Part shown: one piece after another, positions 8,978-17,727 of the stretch | Layout: every line of letters begins with the position of its first letter | Position numbering within the stretch: the first letter of the stretch is position 1 | DNA from: Parasalinivibrio latis | Lineage (GTDB): Bacteria > Pseudomonadota > Gammaproteobacteria > Enterobacterales > Vibrionaceae | Assembly (NCBI RefSeq): GCF_036825535.1 | Contig: NZ_CP098812.1 | Location: forward strand, 2,108,001 to 2,172,000 | Direction: 5' to 3' | Length of the DNA: 64,000 nt | Notes under the pieces: generated by a model | What the model saw: only the letters and a program-made list of their open reading frames with translations | What the model was told of the DNA's origin: nothing | The model's database searches: none | Position numbers and translations under genes: made by a program

Positions 8978-9860
8978 TTGCCATCATCCTCATAATGCCG
9001 GGCGCAGTAATCAAAATGACGATTGGCATCATGATAAAAAGAATCAGTGGAACCGACATTTTGGCGGACAACTTCCCCACTTTTTCTTCCAGTGCCAATA
9101 TCTGGATATCCCGTATATCCTTCGCCAGTGTGGAAAGTACCTGGTAAATAGACGTACCGTATTGAAGGCTCTGGTTCAGCGTATTAACAAAGCTGCGCAT
9201 TTCGTTGGTTGGTACCCTGGTGAGGAGTTCATTAAGTGCCTTTTCCAACCCCACCACTTTTGCCCTGTCATTGGTTTTTTTTAGAAGATGGGCAATATCC
9301 CTGTCAAAACTGGCCATTTCTGTAGCCAGATAATGAATAGATGCTTCTATACTCATTCCGCTTTGCACACAGACCGCCATCAGGTCCAGAAGGTATGGCA
9401 ACCGTTGGGAAATGGCATATGCCAGTGCTTTTTTCCTGATATCCAGCAAGATTTCAGGGCCAAACACGACAACCAAAGTTATACTGGCAATCGCCACGAT
9501 TTTCATCCTGGTTTCTTCCAGCCCTAAACTGTCTCCGGTAAATAGAACAATTACTGTTGCAATTGCAAACAGGCTCAGTTTTATTGGCATGTAATAGGTT
9601 GCGATAACTGAGTTATAGAAACCTGCCGCCTGCATCTTTTGGTTTATTTCTTCTTTATTGAAGGTCAGCTTGCTTTCAGACCATTCAAGGAACTTTTCTT
9701 TCCATGTCAGGTTCCGGTCACTATCTTTGGTCACATAGTGTTTAATGGTTATTTCATGCCTGAACCGGTTAAAAAGCATGGTCACACCCCATGCAAGCAC
9801 GCAGGAGAAAAGCGTCGCAATGATGACCGTAAGTGAAAGTTCTAATGTTGGCAGTATCAT
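8964..9860 (-). CDS. tadC: TadC, inner-membrane platform protein
   Basis: 298 residues of the GspF/TadC family. A helix at residues 8-30, two central helices (about 95-140) and a C-terminal pair frame a T2SSF domain with the segment LPYLLDLMAVCVQSGMSIEASI and a second conserved part MRSFVNTLNQSLQYGTSI. With TadB it forms the platform on which the TadA ATPase acts. Coupled to tadB by a 4-base overlap. Confidence 0.9.
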   Translation of the reverse strand: MILPTLELSLTVIIATLFSCVLAWGVTMLFNRFRHEITIKHYVTKDSDRNLTWKEKFLEWSESKLTFNKEEINQKMQAAGFYNSVIATYYMPIKLSLFAIATVIVLFTGDSLGLEETRMKIVAIASITLVVVFGPEILLDIRKKALAYAISQRLPYLLDLMAVCVQSGMSIEASIHYLATEMASFDRDIAHLLKKTNDRAKVVGLEKALNELLTRVPTNEMRSFVNTLNQSLQYGTSIYQVLSTLAKDIRDIQILALEEKVGKLSAKMSVPLILFIMMPIVILITAPGIMRMMANGIL

Positions 9861-10783
9861 GATTTCACCTTCCGCATCAGGAAATAGATAATTCCCATAC
9901 CAATGGCTTCACTGGCCAGCACGTAGTAAAGAAGTTGCTGACCAGCAGAATCATTGAAGATGTAGGAGAAATTTTCCGGGCTGATATATTTCAGCAATAA
10001 CAGAAAAGCAAAAGGGATCGCACAGACAATCTTGGCTGACATTCTGGCTTCCGACGTCATAGCCAGTTTCTTCTTTTCAATTGCCCGAGCATCAAACATC
10101 AGCCGGTTTAAACGGGTAATCACCTCTTTCAGCTGCCCACCCCGGCTAATATTTGCCCGGAGCGTAATAGCAAAAAACACAAATTCTGGGTAAGGCAGCC
10201 GCAGGCATGCCCGTCGCAACACCTCATCCGGTGACTCCCCTATTTGCAAGCGCTCTCCCATAAATTTAAATTCACGGCCGACAATGTTATCGAGTGACTT
10301 GCCAACAAAAATAATCGCATGCATCAGGCTTTCACCGGCAGTAACAGCACTCGCCAACATATTGAGTGAATCAGGGAAACTCTCTTCAAAGGCTTTCCTC
10401 GCCATACCATTGAGGATTTTAAGACCCAACATGGCAGTGACAGGTACAGCAAACAAGGTAACCAACATGGCTTGTTGAGGGATAACCTGCAGCGCCCCAA
10501 AAGCGGCTCCCGCGGTTCCCAACGTGAAGAAAATTGCCATTTTCAACACCGCATTCTCACCAAGAATTGAGGACGCGTTGTAGAAGTAACTCCAGATTCT
10601 ACTGGCAAGAGAGACGTTACCCAGTGATTTGAGGTCTACGGCGCTGGTATCTACGACCCCGATTTTTTCAGATACCTCTACCAACGCGGAAAGGTGGTCG
10701 ACCCGCTTCCTGTTGACGCTCAAACGGGATAACACCAGCAACGCACCGGCTGCTATCAGAATCAATGCCACCATGGTTTTCAT
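9857..10783 (-). CDS. tadB: TadB, inner-membrane platform protein
   Basis: 308 residues. T2SSF-type domain with FPDSLNMLASAVTAGESLMHAI and LRANISRGGQLKEVITRL, plus membrane segments near both ends. TadB partners with TadC in the inner membrane of Tad pilus machines. Overlaps tadA by 4 bases and tadC by 4. Confidence 0.9.
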   Translation of the reverse strand: MKTMVALILIAAGALLVLSRLSVNRKRVDHLSALVEVSEKIGVVDTSAVDLKSLGNVSLASRIWSYFYNASSILGENAVLKMAIFFTLGTAGAAFGALQVIPQQAMLVTLFAVPVTAMLGLKILNGMARKAFEESFPDSLNMLASAVTAGESLMHAIIFVGKSLDNIVGREFKFMGERLQIGESPDEVLRRACLRLPYPEFVFFAITLRANISRGGQLKEVITRLNRLMFDARAIEKKKLAMTSEARMSAKIVCAIPFAFLLLLKYISPENFSYIFNDSAGQQLLYYVLASEAIGMGIIYFLMRKVKS

Positions 10784-12054
10784 TCTGGCCTCCTGAAGAT
10801 ATTGGAGACTTCATTGCTGTAACCATAAAAACCGGCTTTCTCCACCAGCACAGAACGCTGCATCAATCCGGCGGTTTCATAGACCCCTTCAATTTTTCCT
10901 TCATGGGCGTGACCAGTGGAACGGAAACGGAAAATTTCCTCCATTACAACGCTGTCCCCTTCCAGGCCGATCACCTCACTGATGTTGGTCACTCTTCGGG
11001 TTCCGTCATGAAGGCGGCTGACCTGCACCACCAGGTCAATGGCGCTGACAATGGAACGGCGGATCGCTTCCAGAGGCAGAGAGGCTGTTGCCATCATCAC
11101 CATGCTCTCGATACGGGAAATTGCATCCCGGGGCGAGTTGGCGTGAGTGGTGGTCATGGAACCGTCGTGCCCGGTGTTCATTGCCTGAAGCATTTCAAAC
11201 GCTTCTGCACCACGGCACTCACCGACAATGATTCTGTCCGGGCGCATACGCAGGCTGTTAATGACCAGTTCCCGCTGCCCGATAGCTCCCGAGCCTTCAA
11301 TACTTGCTACACGGGTTTCGAGCCGGACAACATGAGGCTGTTGCAATTGAAGCTCTGCCGCATCTTCAATGGTGATGATTCGTTCCCGTTCGGAAACGTA
11401 ATTGGACAGCGCATTCAGCAAGGTGGTTTTACCGGAGCCCGTACCGCCGGAAATAACAATGTTTAACCGGCAGCGTGCAGCTATACCCAGCAGTTTTGCC
11501 ATTTCCGGGCTCATTGCCCCTTTACTGGCCAGGTCTTCTAACCGCATTTTCTGCTGACGGAATTTCCGGATAGAAATAGAGGTACCGTCAATAGCCAAAG
11601 GAGGGATGACAATATTAACCCGGCTGCCGTCTTCCAAACGCGCATCACAAAGCGGAACCGATTCGTCTACGCGACGACCAACACGGGCTGCTATACGTTT
11701 TGCGGCGTCCAGCAACTGTTGTTCGTCAACAAACTGGATGTCCGATTTATCCACCAACCCATTGCGTTCAATATAAATACAGTCTGGGCCGTTCACCATG
11801 ATGTCAGAAATAGATTCATCTTCCATCAGCGGCTGAATCGGGCCTAAACCGGTAAGTTCATCACAGAGATTTTTGACAATATCCGCTTTGATTAGCGACG
11901 GGACCGGGATCCTGTCCTTACTGATAATGACTTCCACAGCATTGCTGATTTGTTCACTCAGTTGCTGTTTGGTCAACTTATCCAGAACTTCTGCATCAAT
12001 AACGTCGAAGATCCGCTTCCGCATACTGCGGTAGATTTCTTTGCCGGTCATCAT
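10780..12054 (-). CDS. tadA: TadA/CpaF secretion ATPase
   Basis: 424 residues, cytoplasmic hexameric ATPase of the GspE/VirB11 family that powers Flp pilus extension (and retraction in some Tad systems). The Walker A motif is GGTGSGKTTLL (about residue 200), the Asp box and Walker B follow with RIIVGECRGAEAFEMLQAM, and the His box with TTTHANSPRDAI. All catalytic elements look intact. Located 32 bases after tadZ and coupled to tadB. Confidence 0.95.
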   Translation of the reverse strand: MMTGKEIYRSMRKRIFDVIDAEVLDKLTKQQLSEQISNAVEVIISKDRIPVPSLIKADIVKNLCDELTGLGPIQPLMEDESISDIMVNGPDCIYIERNGLVDKSDIQFVDEQQLLDAAKRIAARVGRRVDESVPLCDARLEDGSRVNIVIPPLAIDGTSISIRKFRQQKMRLEDLASKGAMSPEMAKLLGIAARCRLNIVISGGTGSGKTTLLNALSNYVSERERIITIEDAAELQLQQPHVVRLETRVASIEGSGAIGQRELVINSLRMRPDRIIVGECRGAEAFEMLQAMNTGHDGSMTTTHANSPRDAISRIESMVMMATASLPLEAIRRSIVSAIDLVVQVSRLHDGTRRVTNISEVIGLEGDSVVMEEIFRFRSTGHAHEGKIEGVYETAGLMQRSVLVEKAGFYGYSNEVSNIFRRPE

Positions 12055-12086
12055 TCTGCTTCTCCTTTTCTCCGGCTCTCAACGGG

Positions 12087-13328
12087 TTATTTGCCAGACA
12101 GCAGTTTTCTGATCCAATTGGATTCGATTTGAGTTGACTCCCCCGTAATCAAACCCGCCAATCTGGACAGTTCTTGGGAAATGCGACCATGCTTCTGGTA
12201 CATATGCTCTCCCTGAAGAATGGTGTTGTTGAGACTGGGATAGTATGGAAGCGTGACATCCGGCTTCCGGCCAAGGTACTTGGTGATTTCTTCTACGGAG
12301 ACCGAGGCGGTTTTCTCCGGGCGGGTATAGTTCATGACAACCAGCAACCGCACCGCTTTATCCGGGTATTCCCGGCGGATTTTTACGATTTCATTGACGT
12401 AATGGGTGGTTTTACGCAACGCTGAAACAGTGGCATCCATTACCAGAACGATGCAGTCGAAATTCTTGCAAAGCCAATCCGGCGAAAGGCGGAACGCTAC
12501 TGAAGCAGAAAGATCTTCCAGGACAAAATGGGTCTCACGGGCAACCAGATCGACAACACTCTCAGTAAGATCCCTAATTTCCAGATCATTTTCCCCGTCA
12601 CTTTCCAGCGCCAGGTAATCCAGCCTGTCCTCAACTTTGGTTAACAACGACCAAGCGGCATCACTGTCTAAAGTCGCCATAATGGTTCCCGGCTGTAAGC
12701 GCCGTTTTTTCAGATCCCGCTTACCCAGCATCACATCGAGGTTTCCCCCGTCGTAGTTGTGATTAACCAATACACAGGAGGACTTTTTCATATCCGCCAG
12801 TGCAAAAGCCACTTCGGCAGAGATCATGGAATTTCCCACACCGCCTTTACACCCGACAATCGCTACATGTTTGGCTTTTCTTTTCTGGCCGACCCCACGC
12901 TTTGACTGCCGGTTATGCGTGACGTTGGTAACGAACTCCATTAATTCCTGTTTGGAAAAAGGCCAGTACATGTAATAAAAGCCAAGCTCCCGCAACTGAC
13001 GCAAGGTAGAAATGGAATCTTCCATACCCACAACAATGACGGAAGAAGTACTCGGAAGCATGTGGTTCACTGACTTGGCATCTTTCACCACATTTGAGCT
13101 CTGGGTCAGTTCCAGCAAAACAATGTCAGTTTCCTGGCTGGCAAAGAATTTACTGATGGCTTCTGCGCTGTATTCGGCAACTGCCGGGTCATCGAAACCT
13201 TCAAACCGGAACGCTTCAATCGCCAGGTTGGCAAAGTCCTGGTTCCGGTAAAAAAGCACCGAATTCAGGGATTGTTCTTTTTTTGCCGTGGGCTCTTCTT
13301 TACGTAGAAGTTCTGATAGATCAAACAT
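12087..13328 (-). CDS. tadZ: TadZ/CpaE, ParA/MinD-like pilus localisation protein
   Basis: 413 residues. An N-terminal receiver-like domain (about 20-140) is followed by a ParA/MinD-type ATPase fold starting around residue 148 with VAIVGCKGGVGNSMIS. The deviant Walker A lysine following the second glycine pair is replaced (KGGVGNS instead of KGGVGKT/S), an atypical P-loop of the kind reported for TadZ proteins. TadZ positions the pilus machine at the pole. It is 8 bases downstream of the rcpB-like gene. Confidence 0.88.
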   Translation of the reverse strand: MFDLSELLRKEEPTAKKEQSLNSVLFYRNQDFANLAIEAFRFEGFDDPAVAEYSAEAISKFFASQETDIVLLELTQSSNVVKDAKSVNHMLPSTSSVIVVGMEDSISTLRQLRELGFYYMYWPFSKQELMEFVTNVTHNRQSKRGVGQKRKAKHVAIVGCKGGVGNSMISAEVAFALADMKKSSCVLVNHNYDGGNLDVMLGKRDLKKRRLQPGTIMATLDSDAAWSLLTKVEDRLDYLALESDGENDLEIRDLTESVVDLVARETHFVLEDLSASVAFRLSPDWLCKNFDCIVLVMDATVSALRKTTHYVNEIVKIRREYPDKAVRLLVVMNYTRPEKTASVSVEEITKYLGRKPDVTLPYYPSLNNTILQGEHMYQKHGRISQELSRLAGLITGESTQIESNWIRKLLSGK

Positions 13329-13336
13329 GTTGCCTC

Positions 13337-13828
13337 CTACTGAACCTGTTCGGCATATTTGCCATATTTGGCAGCCGCATCCGGGTGAGTCATGCTTTTC
13401 CAGCGCATTTCTTCGATTTCACAGCCAAGCTGAGTGACGGGTTCAAACTCTGCGATGGCTATACCTCTTTTGGGGCAAGGTTTGGCCTTAACCTGATGAG
13501 TCCGGGTTTCAATGACCAACACCGTGTCAAACTCCGTGCCTTGTTGGAGGGTAATCTGCCGGTTATCTGCCCCGAGTTTCAGCAGTCTGGAGCGCGCTTT
13601 GTGTGCCAAAGTTTTGCCTTTCGGGGTATCCCAGTAAATCATCACGGGATAGGTCAGCAACGATGACTTTTCACTTTCCAACAGACGGTAAACCTCAGCT
13701 GGCGTTGCCTGATCCGATGTCACTACCCATTGTTGTTTTACCTCGGTGACTGTCAGTTCTGGGCCGTAAAACTGATGGGTGCAACCAACCATGACAACAA
13801 AGGCTGCAGTCAAAATGAGCGTTTTCAT
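13337..13828 (-). CDS. RcpB/CpaD-position lipoprotein of the Tad locus
   Basis: 163 residues with a lipoprotein signal peptide (MKTLILTAAFVVMVGC, lipobox VVGC-like at Cys16). The mature part is a short periplasmic domain with two further cysteines (PCPKRG and LGCEIEE). I identify it mainly by position between the secretin gene (4-base overlap) and tadZ, where rcpB/cpaD lies in other tad operons; the sequence itself is poorly conserved. Probable outer-membrane lipoprotein assisting the secretin. Confidence 0.65.
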   Translation of the reverse strand: MKTLILTAAFVVMVGCTHQFYGPELTVTEVKQQWVVTSDQATPAEVYRLLESEKSSLLTYPVMIYWDTPKGKTLAHKARSRLLKLGADNRQITLQQGTEFDTVLVIETRTHQVKAKPCPKRGIAIAEFEPVTQLGCEIEEMRWKSMTHPDAAAKYGKYAEQVQ

Positions 13829-15174
13829 TCTTTAAACCCTCCTTCAGCCAGAATGCTTTCTGCTTGCTTGCGTGTGTCCGGGTCCGTATCGGGTGGCAAC
13901 GCAAACCAGCGGTTTAAAATTGACGTCCGTTTCATGCCGGGCAGGCGTACGTCGCTGGATGCAATCGGCTCAACCAGATTGACGGTGGCGACAATCAGCA
14001 GTTCTGTGTTTCTGCGCTCTGACTGGGTATGTCTGAACAGGCTGCCAAGGATTGGCACATCACCAATAAACGGGATTTTGGCGAGGGCTTCTTTTTCTTC
14101 TGAGCTCAGCAAACCACCGAGAATAAAGCTCTCCCCGTCACCCAATTCCACGGTTGTACGCGCCCGGCGGGTTTTAAAGGCCGGAATCTCCAACAATTCA
14201 GAACGGTACTGTTCATCCAGCGAGGAGACTTCTGGCATCAGGGCAAGGCGAATTTTGTCGTCAGTCAGCACTTTGGCTGCAACCTCCAGGCTCACACCGA
14301 ACTCTTTATAGGTAATCTGGTATGCGTTGTCATAGAAGGTCACAATTGGCAGTTCACCACCCACTAAAAAGCTGGCAGTTTCACCGGAGATAACCGACAG
14401 GTTCGGCTCCGCCAACACCTGACCGACATTGTCGTCATTAATAGCTGAAATAAACGCAGCAATATCGCTGGCGCTGATATCACGTACGTAGTCGAAGAAC
14501 TGACCGTTTCCGCTGAACTGGCCGTCCCCTAACATGGACCCCCACTTCACGCCCAGTTGTTCCATATAGGCGGTAGACACTTCGGCCACAGAGAGCTTTA
14601 CATTGACCTGTTTGGTCACAGCCACTTCCAGGTTGTCTACGATGCCTTCGTATTCACGCCGAGTAAGGAAGTGGACATCAATCTGTTCAGCATTGTCTCC
14701 ACTGCCCTGCAGGGTGAACGTGGTTTCTTTGGCTGACTTCCCGAGAAGCCCACCTACCAGGTTATAAATACCATCGCGCATCTCTTCTGAAGGAACCGAT
14801 CCGGTCAGCAGCACCTGGTCACCAAGGTTGCTGACAGAAACCGATACATCCGGGTAACGCAGTGCGATTTGCTGCTGGATATAGGTCAGGCTTTTGTTAA
14901 TCACCAGTTTGTAATTGGCCAGAGGTTGCCCTTCCTCGTCGTACACAATCAACGATGTGGTACCGACTTTTTTCCCGAATACGACAATTTTGTTTTCGCT
15001 AATCACCTGGTAGTCAGCGATATCCGGGTTGCTGACAAATACCGTCGTCACTGGCTGGTTAAATGAAAGTGGCCGGGCTTCATCGGTTCCAATATTTAAT
15101 AGTGCCCCATACGCACTTGTTGAAAAGAGCAGAACAAGTGCAATACAAAGCGAACAAAAACGGGTTTTGTCCAT
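13825..15174 (-). CDS. rcpA: RcpA/CpaC secretin of the Tad pilus
   Basis: 449 residues. Signal peptide (about 1-23, ending SAYG), then the pilus/T3S-type N domain (FNQPVTTVFVSNPDIADYQVIS), BON-like region (DVSVSVSNLGDQVLLTGSV) and the secretin domain with the conserved VLAEPNLSVISGETASFLVGGELPI and a C-terminal VELGDGESFILGGLL / IPFIGDVPILGSLF signature. Forms the outer-membrane ring through which Flp pili exit. 18 bases downstream of rcpC. Confidence 0.95.
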   Translation of the reverse strand: MDKTRFCSLCIALVLLFSTSAYGALLNIGTDEARPLSFNQPVTTVFVSNPDIADYQVISENKIVVFGKKVGTTSLIVYDEEGQPLANYKLVINKSLTYIQQQIALRYPDVSVSVSNLGDQVLLTGSVPSEEMRDGIYNLVGGLLGKSAKETTFTLQGSGDNAEQIDVHFLTRREYEGIVDNLEVAVTKQVNVKLSVAEVSTAYMEQLGVKWGSMLGDGQFSGNGQFFDYVRDISASDIAAFISAINDDNVGQVLAEPNLSVISGETASFLVGGELPIVTFYDNAYQITYKEFGVSLEVAAKVLTDDKIRLALMPEVSSLDEQYRSELLEIPAFKTRRARTTVELGDGESFILGGLLSSEEKEALAKIPFIGDVPILGSLFRHTQSERRNTELLIVATVNLVEPIASSDVRLPGMKRTSILNRWFALPPDTDPDTRKQAESILAEGGFKE

Positions 15175-15192
15175 GACGGTGTCTCCAAATAG

Positions 15193-15978
15193 TCAGATGT
15201 CTCTTGGCCGCTTCGCACCGCGAAGTTCATTGACGGTGTGGTAGCCGGAAAGGACATCCCGCGTCACCGCCCTGCTCTCACTGGCTTGCTTCAACCCCGA
15301 TGACTTAAACACCTCGATTTCACCCACCCGTTTGGCGATCAGCATACGCGCGACGTCCTCCCGGGAAAGCTCGACAAACAGCGTGGCTGAACTCACTTCT
15401 TGCGACCCTTCTTCAACGGCGGATTGCTTGACGGAAAGAAGGCGCTTGTAGGAAAGAAGTGGCGCGACTTCGAGGCTTTTAAAGGCATGGCTGATACCTT
15501 CTTCCACCACGTTCTGGCTGGAAGAGGTCAGAATCACCAGATCCACGTAATCACCCGGAGAGAGGTTGGAAAGCATGGCTGCCGGGTCTTTGATTTCCAA
15601 CGGATAGGCAACCTGCTCAGGCTGGATGATGGCATCGATATAGCCGGGATCTTCCTGGGTCAGGAAGTCTTGGGGAAACACAGCCTTGCCTGTATCAATA
15701 TCCGCAGCCGCTATAGCATCCAGCGCCAGTGCAATATCAGTAGACTCCGTCACACCCAATTCGGCTGCTTTGGAAGCCGGTAAGGTCACGCGTTTTATAT
15801 CCTGCCGTTTGACAAAGCCGGCTTTTTCCATTGGCCGTGCTGCTACCCAAAATGTCACTGTGGGCTCAGCCGGTGGTGCCGCTACCACGGCCTGCGGCGT
15901 ATCACTCTCGGAGGTTAAAATCAGCACCCCAGAGAAAATCACCGCAAAGGCAAAGAGAAAGACAATTTTCGAGTTCAT
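15193..15978 (-). CDS. rcpC: RcpC/CpaB, Tad pilus periplasmic assembly protein
   Basis: 261 residues. An N-terminal hydrophobic anchor (KIVFLFAFAVIFSGVLIL) is followed by an SAF domain (WVAARPMEKAGFVKRQDIKRVTLP to AVFPQDFLT) and an RcpC/CpaB domain containing LSPGDYVDLVIL. CpaB proteins bridge the secretin and the inner-membrane platform, and the SAF part may contact peptidoglycan. 3 bases after tadV. Confidence 0.88.
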   Translation of the reverse strand: MNSKIVFLFAFAVIFSGVLILTSESDTPQAVVAAPPAEPTVTFWVAARPMEKAGFVKRQDIKRVTLPASKAAELGVTESTDIALALDAIAAADIDTGKAVFPQDFLTQEDPGYIDAIIQPEQVAYPLEIKDPAAMLSNLSPGDYVDLVILTSSSQNVVEEGISHAFKSLEVAPLLSYKRLLSVKQSAVEEGSQEVSSATLFVELSREDVARMLIAKRVGEIEVFKSSGLKQASESRAVTRDVLSGYHTVNELRGAKRPRDI

Positions 15979-15981
15979 GGT

Positions 15982-16413
15982 TCACCCCTGCATTGAGAGG
16001 AAGATAAATAATGGCGCCGGCAGGGAAATGGCAGGTATCAATGGTATGCCTCTCTCTCTGTATGCGCACTTTCGCTCTTTTGTACAAATCAGGTACCCCA
16101 ATAACCAAATCACTAATGTGATATTTACTGCCACAAAAATAGAAACGCCGTACAACAACCAATATTCCTGATGTATCCCAAGCATCAATATAGCGAGGAT
16201 TTTGCTGTCTGCTCCGCCTAAAACATTCAATTTAGATAAAAAGATCCCAATCACTAAAATAATGACAAAAACAGCAAGATTAATAAGGAGCGGGGACTGT
16301 ATGAATAAAAATAGACCGGTCCCCACACCTAAAATAAAAGGCAACTTTCCGATCTTCCTTACAACAACATCTTGGATAGAGCTTGTTATAATGAAGATGA
16401 ATAAAATTATCAT
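15982..16413 (-). CDS. tadV: TadV, prepilin peptidase
   Basis: 143-residue polytopic aspartyl protease of the A24A family. The two catalytic aspartates are visible in ITSSIQDVVVRKIG (about residue 15) and in the GGADSKILAIL motif (about residue 67). It lacks the N-methylation domain of PilD, as is usual for Tad peptidases. It would process Flp and the TadE/F/G pseudopilins. It follows flp without a gap. Confidence 0.9.
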   Translation of the reverse strand: MIILFIFIITSSIQDVVVRKIGKLPFILGVGTGLFLFIQSPLLINLAVFVIILVIGIFLSKLNVLGGADSKILAILMLGIHQEYWLLYGVSIFVAVNITLVIWLLGYLICTKERKCAYRERGIPLIPAISLPAPLFIFLSMQG

Positions 16414-16650
16414 TTAAGTACCGGGTTTCGGATCAAAAGCGCCCAGTTGAGTGGTCACCTTACCAATTGCTCCCACAAGAGCATCATATAATGGTGAGCC
16501 TGCTTTCGAACCAAATGCAGCAATTACGATAGCCGTGACAGCCACTGCAATAACCGCATATTCAATTGCGGTGACACCGCGGTTATCTGAAGCGTAGTTT
16601 TCAAGTGCCAGACGGGTTTTGATCCAGGCTTTCAAAAGTAAATCGCACAT
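16414..16650 (-). CDS. flp: Flp pilin, major subunit of the Tad pilus
   Basis: 78 residues. The Flp motif NRGVTAIEYAVIAVAVTAIV shows the cleavage Gly, Glu at +5 and Tyr at +6, and a hydrophobic stretch of about 20 residues. The leader before the Gly is about 25 residues; the mature pilin would be about 53. A GAGGG ribosome-binding site lies 7 bases before the ATG. First gene of the operon, so promoter and translation signals for all 14 tad genes lie upstream in the gap shared with a ToxR-like regulator. Confidence 0.92.
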   Translation of the reverse strand: MCDLLLKAWIKTRLALENYASDNRGVTAIEYAVIAVAVTAIVIAAFGSKAGSPLYDALVGAIGKVTTQLGAFDPKPGT

Positions 16651-16956
16651 AATGTTTCCCTCACACAGTAAACAGGTTTATCAACTTGGCCGGGTTATCC
16701 CGTGCCGCAGTAGAATAGTTGCTCCAATCCCCGTCAAAAAAAAGGCGCTTTCTATGATATTGTCGTGAAATCTGACGCAATAGATAACTCTATGTTTTTA
16801 TTTACATCTCCTGTGCAGATTTCACTTTTTCACTTTTCGTTTTATTTTTATTCTTCGGCTCTGCATCCGATTTTATTTGCCCGGATATAAAATGAGGCAT
16901 ATTATTTCTTTGCATCACAATAATATTACATATTTAATCTCATAAAGAGGTTCACC
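16651..16956. other. Intergenic region between flp and the ToxR-like regulator
   Basis: 306 bases containing the divergent promoters of the Tad operon and of the regulator gene. I see AT-rich tracts and the ribosome-binding sites of both genes, but no convincing -35/-10 pair, sigma-54 element or strong inverted repeat. A long untranslated leader for flp mRNA is possible. Confidence 0.5.
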
Positions 16957-17673
16957 ATGGGAAGCGAATCTGATATTACGTCGCGTCTCGAAGGCAAAAT
17001 AAAACTGGGTGATGTCGAGTTTAATTATTATTCATTACGCTTATGCCGACACAACGAAATATTTAACCTTCGAAAAAGAGAGGCGGATTTTCTGCGTTGC
17101 TTAATACAGAAATATCCGGATGTGACAACAAGGAAAGAGCTGGAAGAGCAGATATGGGGTGGAACCTATGTCAGTGACCCCACTATTAACCAAACTGTCA
17201 AAAATACCCGACAGGCTTTGGGAGACAAAGACAAGACGTTAATTAAAACCATTTCAAAGGTTGGCTACCAACTTACTGTCGCCCCCCAGTTCTTGGCACT
17301 TGAATCTATTGCTACGGTAAATGATGAGGCTGATTACAAATCCTACCCTCATCCTGTTTCTAACGCTGAAATTCAGGATGACATTAAACAGCGACAGGAA
17401 GTAGAAAGAAAACGGAAACGGCGACTTAGGGAATGGATGGGGATTTTCACACTAACCCTTTCCGTCACGGCACTGATTTATATTGTCTACAAAGAGTTCT
17501 TCGCCGGGGAAGCAGCCGTAAATTATGGGGAGAATATGATTGAGGTGATGCAGCAGCCCTACTCGCTGGGCAAAGAAGTGGTGATATACCGGACACATGA
17601 GAATGTTGCGCTTATTTGTGTCCGGCACCAAACCAAACCGCGGGTGTTGGAGTGCCATGAGGCAGCCCTGTAA
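16957..17673 (+). CDS. ToxR-like membrane-anchored winged-helix regulator
   Basis: 238 residues. An OmpR/PhoB-type winged-helix DNA-binding domain (about 15-108; LRKREADFLRCLIQKYP, then TINQTVKNTRQALGD and ISKVGYQL) is joined by a charged linker (KRKRRLREW) to a single transmembrane helix (about 161-178) and a 60-residue periplasmic tail with two cysteines (C221, C233). This layout is that of ToxR/CadC one-component regulators, in which the periplasmic part senses envelope conditions. Divergent from flp, so control of the Tad operon is a reasonable inference. AGAGG precedes the ATG. Confidence 0.88.
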   Translation: MGSESDITSRLEGKIKLGDVEFNYYSLRLCRHNEIFNLRKREADFLRCLIQKYPDVTTRKELEEQIWGGTYVSDPTINQTVKNTRQALGDKDKTLIKTISKVGYQLTVAPQFLALESIATVNDEADYKSYPHPVSNAEIQDDIKQRQEVERKRKRRLREWMGIFTLTLSVTALIYIVYKEFFAGEAAVNYGENMIEVMQQPYSLGKEVVIYRTHENVALICVRHQTKPRVLECHEAAL

Positions 17674-17688
17674 ACACCCGCGTTGTGT

Positions 17689-17727
17689 GGCGTCAGATTA
17701 TAGGCCGTCAGTTAGACGGCTGACGCC
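17689..17727. terminator. Nested hairpin between convergent genes
   Basis: Outer arms GGCGTCAG / CTGACGCC enclose inner arms CCGTC / GACGG with a small bulge. It lies at the convergent ends of the ToxR-like and CNNM genes and covers the stop codon of the latter. No strong T-run follows on either side, so termination is plausible but unproven. Confidence 0.45.

Noticed and set aside
10765..11466. Plus-strand ORF of 233 codons opposite tadA
   Set aside because: It lies wholly opposite the highly conserved tadA ATPase, has low-complexity His-rich translation and no family likeness.
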